In this document: positions 54,581-62,349 of the stretch, one piece after another
How the letters are laid out: each line of letters opens with the position of its first letter
Numbering within the stretch: the first letter of the stretch is position 1
NCBI RefSeq assembly: GCF_001553855.1
Contig: NZ_LQWV01000034.1
Coordinates: 17,838 to 81,837 of the forward strand
DNA: 64,000 nt
Reading direction: 5' to 3'
Source of the DNA: Streptococcus gordonii
GTDB taxonomy: Bacteria > Bacillota > Bacilli > Lactobacillales > Streptococcaceae
Notes under the pieces: model-generated
Databases searched by the model: none
Told to the model about the DNA's origin: nothing
The model's input: the letters and a program-made list of their open reading frames with translations, nothing else
Translations under genes and position numbers: made by a program

Positions 54581-55411
54581 ATGTTGATTATTAAGTTTTC
54601 AGTTTTAATGTCAGTTTACAAAAAAGAAAACCCGATTTATTTATCAGATAGTCTAGAGAGTATTTTGGTTAACCAAAATTTGAAACCTAACGAGCTAGTT
54701 TTGGTGAAGGATGGTCCTCTGACCGATGAGTTAGAAAAGGTGATTACGCGTTATCAGGGCTATTTTACAAATTTTAAAACTGTACCTCTCGATACAAATG
54801 TAGGATTAGGTTTAGCGCTTAGAGAAGGCCTAGAACATTGTAGTTATGAGTTGGTTGCACGAATGGATTCGGATGATATTGCTAAGCCCAATCGTTTTGA
54901 GGAGCAGTTGAACTATTTTCAAGAGCATCCCGAAATAGATATCTTAGGAAGTGCGGTAACAGAGATTAATTCAGGAATTGATGAGGTCATTTCAGAAAAG
55001 AAAATGCCTTTATCACATGAAGCTATTTTAACCTATATGAAGCGACGGAATCCCTTTTGTCATATGACGGTTGTTTTCAAAAAATCTGCAGTCCAAAAAT
55101 CAGGTAGTTATCAATCACTAGACTTGGTAGAAGATTATTATCTATGGGTTCGCATGGCTGCACAAGGTTGCCATTTTGCCAATATGGAACAGTCATTAGT
55201 GTATGCTCGTATTGGAAATGGGATGCATTTACGAAGAAGTCAGCCAACACAAATTGCTAGTTGGAAGGTAATTAATGACTTTATGTTGAAAGAAAAGATG
55301 ATTGATAGAAGAGATTGGATAAAAAATCTATTGTTGGTCATTGCCTTTGTCTATATGCCTCTGGGGTTGAAAAAAAGAGTTTATAAAAGAATATTAAGGA
55401 AACAAAAATGA
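54581..55411 (+). CDS. Glycosyltransferase family 2 enzyme
   Basis: A 276-residue GT-A enzyme with SVLMSVYKKENP near 6-17, the DxD site MDSDD near 91-95, and the acceptor segment DLVEDYYLWVRM near 181-192. It adds one sugar of the repeat unit. The start is uncertain: ATG 54581 touches a GGAAGGAG site, though AAGGGA 5 bases earlier could serve. A TTG at 54584 is the alternative. The family N-terminus (KFSVLMSVY) would fit a start a few codons later. It ends overlapping the next GT by four bases. Confidence 0.88.
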   Translation: MLIIKFSVLMSVYKKENPIYLSDSLESILVNQNLKPNELVLVKDGPLTDELEKVITRYQGYFTNFKTVPLDTNVGLGLALREGLEHCSYELVARMDSDDIAKPNRFEEQLNYFQEHPEIDILGSAVTEINSGIDEVISEKKMPLSHEAILTYMKRRNPFCHMTVVFKKSAVQKSGSYQSLDLVEDYYLWVRMAAQGCHFANMEQSLVYARIGNGMHLRRSQPTQIASWKVINDFMLKEKMIDRRDWIKNLLLVIAFVYMPLGLKKRVYKRILRKQK

Positions 55412-56364
55412 TTAGCGTTTTAATGGCCACTTATAATGGAAGAAGGTTTATCGAGCAACAGTTAGATTCCATTAGACTTCAAAATTTAGTACCAGACGCG
55501 GTCATAATATGTGATGATTGTTCATCGGATGGAACCTATGAGTTTGTCCAAGATTATATCAGTCAACATAATCTAACGACTTGGAAAGCAATTCAAAATA
55601 GGGAGAATCTTGGCCATTATAAAACATTTTTACATCTTGTCAATCAAGTTCAAGAAGGGCTTGTCTTTTTTTCAGATCAAGATGATATCTGGCTTCCAGA
55701 TAAAATTTCCACTTTGTCGTCATTTTTTCTAAACTCAGATGTGGCTATGGTTTACAATCAGTCAGAAATTATTGATGAGGGGAATCGAGTATCTGAGAGG
55801 CCAGCATTATCTGGTGGGAGTCAGGCTAAAGATTTGGCCTTTCTTTTAAAAAAATGGCCTTCAGGATATCAGACGGCTTTTAGACAGGAAGTGTTGCAGG
55901 ATATTTTAACTAAGTCTTATCAAGAATTGCCAGGATTTGACTACCATGATGTTTTATTTGGAATGTTGGCATCACTCTATGGTCAAGTTATTGATGTCAA
56001 TCAAGTTTTAGATAAACATCGGATCCATTCCAACAATGTGACACAATCAATAGCGAGTAAAAGTTTTAACAAAACACGTCAATATCGAATTACCTATTTG
56101 GAAAAGGTACTGAATCGTTACCAATCTGTTAAAGAAGTTATTTTAAAAATGCATAGAAAAGATCTAGAGCCGACGGTAAATGAAGCTATCCAGTTAACCA
56201 AATGTCGGATAGGCTTTTTGAAGCAGAGAAAACTGTCCTTGCTTGTTAGTTTATGGAAAAAGAGGAAGATCTATGCAGGAAGAAAGGATCTAGTCAGCGA
56301 TGTGGTCTATGCTTTTTCATTAAATAGGTTAGCGAGATTACTATTGAAAATCATAAAAAGGTAA
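55408..56364 (+). CDS. Glycosyltransferase family 2 enzyme (rhamnosyltransferase-like)
   Basis: A 318-residue GT-A enzyme with MISVLMATYNGRRFIEQQLDS at the N-terminus (first 20 residues) and FFSDQDDIWLPDK near 88-100, the pattern common in rhamnosyltransferases. Its ATG overlaps the stop of the previous gene (ATGA). No rmlABCD genes occur in the window, so dTDP-rhamnose would have to come from elsewhere. The donor sugar is therefore uncertain. Confidence 0.88.
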   Translation: MISVLMATYNGRRFIEQQLDSIRLQNLVPDAVIICDDCSSDGTYEFVQDYISQHNLTTWKAIQNRENLGHYKTFLHLVNQVQEGLVFFSDQDDIWLPDKISTLSSFFLNSDVAMVYNQSEIIDEGNRVSERPALSGGSQAKDLAFLLKKWPSGYQTAFRQEVLQDILTKSYQELPGFDYHDVLFGMLASLYGQVIDVNQVLDKHRIHSNNVTQSIASKSFNKTRQYRITYLEKVLNRYQSVKEVILKMHRKDLEPTVNEAIQLTKCRIGFLKQRKLSLLVSLWKKRKIYAGRKDLVSDVVYAFSLNRLARLLLKIIKR

Positions 56365-56368
56365 GAAA

Positions 56369-57292
56369 ATGCGAAGTACAAGCAAAATAGAATGGGAGTT
56401 AGCATTAAGTGAACGCTTCAGCCCGATGTATCAAAAGATTTCAGATGAAAAACTAAAGGCCTTGCAGGCAGCCTATTTGGAAATGTATAAACAATTTGAC
56501 AAGATCTGCAAAGAGCATGGTCTGATTTCCTATATGGTTGCGGGTACTCTTATTGGATCTTTGCGACACGGTGGCTATATTCCTTGGGATGATGATATCG
56601 ACTTAGTCATGTTTCGAGAAGATTACAATCGTTTAAAAGAGGTTTTTACAGATAATCAGTATTTTGAACTGATTTCTCCAGCTGAAACAAAGGATAGTGT
56701 TTTTAAAGTGATGAAATTACAGAGCAAATCCTGGACTTATTACGACGTTCTAGGTGAGGGATTTAGTCGGAAGAAGTACCTTTATCTGGATATGCTACCG
56801 ATTGATTTCGTTCCTGAGAATGATATAGTTCGTAAGTTGAAGGGTTTGCTATTCAGAGCACTAGATCTGTCTCATAATAGTTCTAGATGCTATACAAAGT
56901 TTACACCTCACCTAACTTATATGTCTAAAGAATCAAAGGAGCTCAAAAAAAACCTTTGGATCAGACGGATTGTGGGTTTTCCTGCTTACATCATTGGCCC
57001 TTCTAATATGTATAAGTTAATGGAATGGCTTATCCAATCAAAGAAGAAGACTTCAAAAATTACGATTGCCTATGGAGTTAAGGGCTATTTGGGTGAAACA
57101 GTGGATTACAAGACTTTTTTCCCAGCCCGAAAGTATCCCTTTGAAGGCCAGGAATTTGATGGGCCAAATGACGCAGACACTTACTTAACCAATCGTTATG
57201 GAGACTATATGACACCTCCAGAGAAAAAAGAGCAGACAGAGCGTCATGTCAGACTAAAAGATAATTGGGTAGATTTGATAGAGAGAAGATAA
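56369..57292 (+). CDS. LicD-family phosphotransferase
   Basis: A 307-residue LicD-family protein. The nucleotidyltransferase-fold core GTLIGSLRHGGYIPWDDDID lies near 59-78, carrying the metal-binding Asp cluster, and the C-terminal zinc-type region is of usual length. LicD transfers phosphocholine in pneumococcus and Haemophilus, while the related eukaryotic fukutin and FKRP transfer ribitol-phosphate from CDP-ribitol. No licA, licB or licC genes are here, but a TarI/IspD-like cytidylyltransferase is two genes on. Its stop shares a base with the wzy start. Confidence 0.9.
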   Translation: MRSTSKIEWELALSERFSPMYQKISDEKLKALQAAYLEMYKQFDKICKEHGLISYMVAGTLIGSLRHGGYIPWDDDIDLVMFREDYNRLKEVFTDNQYFELISPAETKDSVFKVMKLQSKSWTYYDVLGEGFSRKKYLYLDMLPIDFVPENDIVRKLKGLLFRALDLSHNSSRCYTKFTPHLTYMSKESKELKKNLWIRRIVGFPAYIIGPSNMYKLMEWLIQSKKKTSKITIAYGVKGYLGETVDYKTFFPARKYPFEGQEFDGPNDADTYLTNRYGDYMTPPEKKEQTERHVRLKDNWVDLIERR

Positions 57293-58611
57293 TGGTTTAT
57301 TTACTAATTTTAGGAAGTCTCCTCTTATTGTTTTTTGCAACAAGGACAGTAAAGAGAGATTATGCTAATCCCGGATTTATATATTTAGCAGTGTGGTTGA
57401 TAGCTAGCGTTTCAACTGCTCTTTATTCTTCAAAATGGGGAGAAGAGATTTCACTGGTGACAGTCATTATCATTCTCCTTGGGAATGCCATTTTTTTAAT
57501 GGGAGTTTTGTCATCTTCAACCTTATTTCCGGCTAGACAGACTCCAATAAAGCTAGCACGTGTTCGGGTAAATAACATTTGTATTATTTTAGTGCTTTTA
57601 TTCCTGGCTTTTTCGGTTAAGACCGTTTATTCCGAGTTGGTATATCTGGCTACTCAGAGTGGGCAACCTATAAGTGGTATTTTTAAAACGATTGAGCTAG
57701 CTCGACACATGACAACCAACTATGATTTCGCCATCAGCCGTTTAAGCTTAAATTTATTGCGCATCAATTTCGCAGTGGGTATCGTTTTCTTCTATTTCTT
57801 TTGTGAATCAGTTTTCTCTGGTGAGAAAGGAATTTTTTACAAAGGAAAATTACTACTGATTAGTCTAATTTCTTTAGGGATTTCTCTTTTATCTACTGGG
57901 AGAACTGAAATGTTGGGGCTTATTTCAGGCTATGCTGTTCTCTATATTTTGTTTTATTCAAAATATTATGCGTGGGCAAACAGTCATTACAGCAGGAAGT
58001 TGTTCAGAACGCTTTTGACCATAGGGTTTCTATTTATTGTGCTCTTTATAGTAGTTGGGACATTTGTATTGAATCGAGTAGATAGTCAATCAGAACTAGG
58101 CTTTTTGGATAACCTTATTAAATACATGGGATCACCCATTCAAGCCTTTGATTATTTCCTAAAGAACCCTTCTCTTTATGCTAACAATCAAGTTTTTGGA
58201 GAAAATACTTTGATTGCTATTTACGGAACCCTGAAATCTTTAGGATTATCCAATTATGACTTAACCCCCTTTTTGCCAGTTATAAATTTTAATGGTGATA
58301 AAACTAATGTTTATACCATCTACTACTACTTTATAAAAGATTTTGGTTACTTGTCTATTTTGATTATGCAAATTTTATATGGTTTCTTCTTTGGAAGTTT
58401 CTATTACTCCATAAAGAGACGTGGCTTTAGTCCTCTAAAGGTAATTATATACTCCTTGTTTGCTTATCCTTTGGTCATTTCATTTTTTCAGGAGACTCTC
58501 TTATCACTCTTGACAACCCACATTAATCGGATAATTTATGCTGTGGCCATCTATTTTGGGGTTCAATTCTTAAGTAGAGTTAGATTTAAACTAAGAGAAA
58601 GGAAGATATAG
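57292..58611 (+). CDS. wzy: Oligosaccharide repeat unit polymerase Wzy
   Basis: A 439-residue polytopic protein with about 11 or 12 membrane segments and a large extracytoplasmic loop (about 245-345, SELGFLDNLIKYMGSPIQAF), typical of O-antigen/capsule polymerases. It joins lipid-linked repeat units outside the membrane. The ATG at 57292 overlaps the licD stop (TAATG); an upstream start is inside licD. Sequence between Wzy proteins is poorly conserved, so the call relies on topology and locus context. Confidence 0.85.
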   Translation: MVYLLILGSLLLLFFATRTVKRDYANPGFIYLAVWLIASVSTALYSSKWGEEISLVTVIIILLGNAIFLMGVLSSSTLFPARQTPIKLARVRVNNICIILVLLFLAFSVKTVYSELVYLATQSGQPISGIFKTIELARHMTTNYDFAISRLSLNLLRINFAVGIVFFYFFCESVFSGEKGIFYKGKLLLISLISLGISLLSTGRTEMLGLISGYAVLYILFYSKYYAWANSHYSRKLFRTLLTIGFLFIVLFIVVGTFVLNRVDSQSELGFLDNLIKYMGSPIQAFDYFLKNPSLYANNQVFGENTLIAIYGTLKSLGLSNYDLTPFLPVINFNGDKTNVYTIYYYFIKDFGYLSILIMQILYGFFFGSFYYSIKRRGFSPLKVIIYSLFAYPLVISFFQETLLSLLTTHINRIIYAVAIYFGVQFLSRVRFKLRERKI

Positions 58612-58613
58612 AT

Positions 58614-59336
58614 ATGACAGTATCAGCGTTGATATTTGCGGGTGGAACTGGCAAACGAATGAACACCAAAACCTTGCCTAAACAGTTTTTAGAGTTACAT
58701 GGAAAGCCAATAATTATCCATACAATTGAGCATTTTGAGGCTCATCCCGAAATAAAGGACATTGTAGTTGTTTGTGTAGATGACTGGCTGGACTACTGCA
58801 AAGATTTATTAGCTAAATTTAATATCAAAAAAGTAAGTCAGATTGTTCCCGGAGGGGAAACTGGACAAATGTCTATTTTCAATGGATTAGAAGTTCTGCG
58901 AGAAAAATATCAAGGAAATGATGATTACGTTTTGATTCATGATGGAGTTCGTCCCTTGATTGATGAGGAGATAATTTCTAAGAATATAGAATCAGTTAAA
59001 AAGTATGGAACAGCTATTACTGTTAAACCAGTCATTGAAACTGTAGTTCAAGTGGATGAAGAAGATATCATTAACAACGTAATTGAGCGTTCTACTTGTC
59101 AAACTGCTGTAGCTCCCCAGTCTTTTGTTCTTTCTGAGATTTATTCTTTGCATATGAGGGCACAAGCTGAGAAACTTTTTGATATGACAGATTCAGCTAC
59201 GCTGGCTCGTTATTATGGCTTGAGCCTTCATACAGTTATGGGGGGCAGTGAAAATATCAAAATTACGACTCCATCTGATTTTTATATTTTTAGAGCGATT
59301 TACGAAGCGCGTGAAAATGCACAAATTTTTGGTTGA
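58614..59336 (+). CDS. IspD/TarI-family cytidylyltransferase
   Basis: A 240-residue enzyme with the nucleotide-binding N-terminus SALIFAGGTGKRM (residues 3-15), PKQFLELHGKPI near 23-34, HDGVRPLI near 104-111 and the ending of TarI-type proteins. Family members make CDP-methylerythritol (IspD), CDP-ribitol (TarI) or CDP-linked alditols. Streptococci generally use mevalonate for isoprenoids, so a surface-polymer alditol role (TarI-like, or Mnp1/Abp1-like in pneumococcal capsules) is favoured. It begins 2 bases after wzy and is followed at once by an SDR partner. Confidence 0.88.
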   Translation: MTVSALIFAGGTGKRMNTKTLPKQFLELHGKPIIIHTIEHFEAHPEIKDIVVVCVDDWLDYCKDLLAKFNIKKVSQIVPGGETGQMSIFNGLEVLREKYQGNDDYVLIHDGVRPLIDEEIISKNIESVKKYGTAITVKPVIETVVQVDEEDIINNVIERSTCQTAVAPQSFVLSEIYSLHMRAQAEKLFDMTDSATLARYYGLSLHTVMGGSENIKITTPSDFYIFRAIYEARENAQIFG

Positions 59337-59337
59337 T

Positions 59338-60402
59338 ATGGGAAATAATACGATTTTACAAAAGGATATGATAGATCTAGCTACTGTCAGTCCTATTCTT
59401 AGAGAACTGAGAAATGTTACAGTCTTGGTAACCGGAGCAACCGGACTTATAGGCAGACACTGTATTTCCGCTTTGATGGCTTTAAACGATTTGTACGATG
59501 CCAATGTCAGAGTAGTGGCCTTAGCACGGAATCAGAAAAAAGCGGAAGAGCTATTTCAAGATTTTTTACATAGTGAGAATCTGAAGCTAGTGTATGCTGA
59601 CTTGCTGTCAGATTGGAAAATAGAGGAAGATTTGGATTATATTATCCACGGAGCCAGTGCGACGGACTCCTCTTTTTTCGTTGAGCATCCTGTGGAGACA
59701 ATTGATCTAGCCATAAATGGAACGGAAAAACTGTTAGAGTTAGCTAAAAATAAGCGGGTTCGCAGTATGGTCTATCTCTCTTCTCTGGAAGTCTATGGAA
59801 CAACAAATCCTGAAGTTTCTAGTATTAGCGAGAAAGATTACGGTTATTTGGATCCAACCAGTGTCCGCAGCAGTTATTCGGAAAGCAAGCGCATGGCAGA
59901 GTCCTTATGTGTAGGCTATTGTCATCAGTATCAGGTGCCGGTTAGGATGGCTCGTTTGTCACAGACTTTTGGCCCAGGTGTGAGCTATGAAGACAACAGA
60001 GTTTTTGCGCAGTTTGCGCGTGCTGTCCTTGAAAAGAGTGATATTATCCTCCGAACTAAAGGGGAAACTGTTCGGAACTACTGCTATACCAAAGATGCCA
60101 TTGAAGCCATTTTTTTCATTCTGCTGAAAGGCCAAGCAGGGCAAGCTTATAATGTCGCCAATAAAGAGACGGCTATTTCCATTCGTGAGATGGCGGAAAT
60201 GGTTATTGAACTAAGTGGTAGCAATGAAACGAAGTTGGTCTTTGATTTGGCAGAGGATGTGGAAAAGCTAGGATATAATCCGACAGTCAAGATTCGTCTC
60301 AACACGGACAAGCTTGAAAGTTTGGGCTGGCAAGCTCATACTGATTTAGAAACCATGTTTTTACATTTGATTGAGAGCATGGCAGCAGATAGGAAGGAAT
60401 AG
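59338..60402 (+). CDS. NAD-dependent epimerase/dehydratase, partner of the cytidylyltransferase
   Basis: About 354 residues from the ATG at 59338, one base past the previous stop; an ATG at 59317 (361 residues) is also open, and neither has a good Shine-Dalgarno. It is an extended SDR with VLVTGATGLIGRHC near 28-41, YLSSLEVYG near 141-149, catalytic SYSESKRMAE (YxxxK) near 180-189 and a C-terminal substrate domain. Pneumococcal CDP-mannitol and CDP-arabinitol pathways pair a cytidylyltransferase with a dehydrogenase. By analogy this SDR may reduce a sugar phosphate before CDP activation, or modify another nucleotide sugar. Confidence 0.82.
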   Translation: MGNNTILQKDMIDLATVSPILRELRNVTVLVTGATGLIGRHCISALMALNDLYDANVRVVALARNQKKAEELFQDFLHSENLKLVYADLLSDWKIEEDLDYIIHGASATDSSFFVEHPVETIDLAINGTEKLLELAKNKRVRSMVYLSSLEVYGTTNPEVSSISEKDYGYLDPTSVRSSYSESKRMAESLCVGYCHQYQVPVRMARLSQTFGPGVSYEDNRVFAQFARAVLEKSDIILRTKGETVRNYCYTKDAIEAIFFILLKGQAGQAYNVANKETAISIREMAEMVIELSGSNETKLVFDLAEDVEKLGYNPTVKIRLNTDKLESLGWQAHTDLETMFLHLIESMAADRKE

Positions 60403-60412
60403 GAGGGCAAAT

Positions 60413-61822
60413 TTGTCTAGTGGGTTTAAAAAAATAGTAGCTAATTTTTCCTATGTCGTCTTGTCCAATTTGCTGACAGTAATAGTTTCTTCTCTGGTTG
60501 TCTTAATTTTGCCTAAGATTATGGGGGTAGAAGAATATGGCTACTGGCAACTCTATATTTTCTATTTATCCTACGCCGGTTTTGTTCATCTGGGTTGGGT
60601 AGACGGAATCTATCTTCGCTACGGTGGTTTGGAGTATGATGATCTGGATAAAGAAAAGTTTTTCTCTCAGTTTCTCATGCTTTTGATCTATCTGACAGGG
60701 ATTGGAATCTTATTTTTATTAGGGATTTCTGCCTTTATTAGAGATGATAGCAGTCGATTTGTTTTTACACTTTTGGTTTATACCATGTTGGTCACCAATC
60801 TGCGCTTTCTCTTTGTATACGTTTTGCAGATGACTAATCGACTAAAGGAAAGTTCCTATGTTGTCAGTGGAGACCGCCTCCTCTATTTACTGCTTTTACT
60901 AGTCTTTATTTTCGTGGGTTTTCGAGATTTCAAGATTATGGTCTATGCCGATTTGATTGGTAGAGTTGTTTCTCTTTTTTATGCCATGTATCTATGCCGA
61001 GATATGGCCCTGCGACCTCTCAATCAATTTAAGCTTGATATACGGGAAACAGTTCGCAATATTGCTGTCGGGATTAATCTGATGCTATCAAATGTAGCCA
61101 GTATGCTCATTATTGGGACGGTTCGAATGGGGATTCAAAAGGTATGGAACATTGCTACATTTGGGAAAGTATCCTTGACCCTGAGCATTTCCAATCTGCT
61201 GATGACCTTTATCAACGCTATCGGTTTGGTCATTTTTCCAATTTTGAAACGGACGGATGAAAGCAAGTTGCCTAAGATTTACAATCAGTTGCGGAATGTC
61301 CTTATGGTTGTTATGTTTGGGGTGCTTTTGCTGTATTATCCCCTGAAAATTGCTTTGGACAGCTGGCTGCCGGCTTACAGAGAGTCCTTGATATTTATGG
61401 CTCTAGTCTTTCCTATGTCTGTCTACGAGGGCAAGATGGCACTGCTCATCAATACCTACTTAAAAGCCTTGCGAATGGAGAGGCAGATTTTTAAAGTAAA
61501 TGTTATTGCTATGCTCTTAAGTTTTGCTACTACCTTGATTTTTGCAGTTTTTCTGCGCAACCTGAATGCGACAGTGCTGTCTATCGTGCTATTGCTGGCG
61601 ACTAGGAGTATATTGGCAGAGCTAATCTTAGCCAAGAGGATGCAGATTGAGGTCGTCAAAGATATCTGGGTTGAGTTGCTAATGACACTTGTATTTATTG
61701 CTTCGAATTGGTTTTTATCAGTTTATCTTGCTGCAGTAGCCTACGGTTTTGTCTATCTGACCTACAGCATTTTCAAGTTCCAAAGTTTGAAAGGCCTGCT
61801 CCAGCAATTGCGAACTCGTTGA
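60413..61822 (+). CDS. wzx: Polysaccharide flippase Wzx
   Basis: A 469-residue polytopic protein with about 12 to 14 membrane segments, beginning FKKIVANFSYVVLSNLLTV and containing IMGVEEYGYWQLYIFY, typical of the PST/MATE-type polysaccharide exporters. It flips undecaprenyl-linked repeat units outward for Wzy. The start is a TTG at 60413 preceded by a perfect AGGAGGG at 60401-60407; no ATG gives a fit. It is the last biosynthetic gene and is followed by a terminator. Confidence 0.88.
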   Translation: MSSGFKKIVANFSYVVLSNLLTVIVSSLVVLILPKIMGVEEYGYWQLYIFYLSYAGFVHLGWVDGIYLRYGGLEYDDLDKEKFFSQFLMLLIYLTGIGILFLLGISAFIRDDSSRFVFTLLVYTMLVTNLRFLFVYVLQMTNRLKESSYVVSGDRLLYLLLLLVFIFVGFRDFKIMVYADLIGRVVSLFYAMYLCRDMALRPLNQFKLDIRETVRNIAVGINLMLSNVASMLIIGTVRMGIQKVWNIATFGKVSLTLSISNLLMTFINAIGLVIFPILKRTDESKLPKIYNQLRNVLMVVMFGVLLLYYPLKIALDSWLPAYRESLIFMALVFPMSVYEGKMALLINTYLKALRMERQIFKVNVIAMLLSFATTLIFAVFLRNLNATVLSIVLLLATRSILAELILAKRMQIEVVKDIWVELLMTLVFIASNWFLSVYLAAVAYGFVYLTYSIFKFQSLKGLLQQLRTR

Positions 61823-61861
61823 TACTTGATAAATTATAAATAATTTAACAATTTAAATGCT

Positions 61862-61881
61862 AAGCCCTGTCTGGGCTTTTT
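61862..61881 (+). terminator. Terminator of the polysaccharide operon
   Basis: AGCCC-TGTCT-GGGCT followed by TTTTT, about 40 bases past wzx. Confidence 0.8.
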
Positions 61882-61889
61882 GTATGCAC

Positions 61890-62235
61890 TCAAAAGTTTG
61901 GATCGTTGTCATCTGTAGTGGGTGAACGACTTGAATCGAAATCCTGCGCAATAAAGCTCAGTTTCTCATTCTTAAAGTTATATTCCTCCTAGATCATAGG
62001 CGCAGGAAGCCAGATTAGATCTGTCTTGGTCTTCAGTTCATGTGACTTATGTACGATGGTTAATGTGTGTACGGTAATCTTTTAGTGATGGCAGTTATAA
62101 GGACTTTCTCGATTGGTTTTTTTGAGTGATTTGTTGGTTGACGATAGTTGCGAATTGGTGATTTTTCTTGACTTAGAAAGTCTCAGTGACAGCCATTTTG
62201 CTACAGACTTTACAATAGAACCATCATTTCTAAAG
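61890..62235 (-). pseudogene. ISL3-family (IS1167-like) transposase remnant
   Basis: On the minus strand, conceptual translation gives YCKVCSKMAVTETF-stop-VKKNHQ...IVNQQITQ, then after frame changes LIWLPAPMI-stop-EEYNFKNEKLSFIAQDFDS. These match, in order, the zinc-finger/HTH and early catalytic parts of ISL3 transposases (pattern CxxCxKxAVxET, VKKNHQI, then a W/E-Y segment and SFIAQDFD). Several stops and frameshifts are visible and both ends are lost. Only about a quarter of a 420-residue transposase remains. It marks an old insertion at the right edge of the polysaccharide locus. Confidence 0.8.
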
Positions 62236-62283
62236 TGATTTTACACACTACAGAAACGATAGAAGCATTATTAGTAATTTCCC

Positions 62284-62312
62284 TTTTCAGCTCAAGTTTC
62301 TTGTGCTACAAT
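62284..62312 (+). promoter_or_regulatory. Promoter of the GH25 lysozyme gene
   Basis: TTTTCA (62284-62289), a 17-base spacer ending in TGC, and TACAAT (62307-62312), 38 bases before the ATG. Confidence 0.6.
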
Positions 62313-62349
62313 GGAGGTATATTGAAATTCGTGTCAAAGAGGGAGTTAC

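Larger units (their letters stand above)
61823..62349. other. Intergenic stretch after the polysaccharide locus
   Basis: It contains the wzx terminator, a decayed ISL3-family transposase on the minus strand, and the promoter of the GH25 lysozyme gene. No intact gene is present. Confidence 0.75.
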
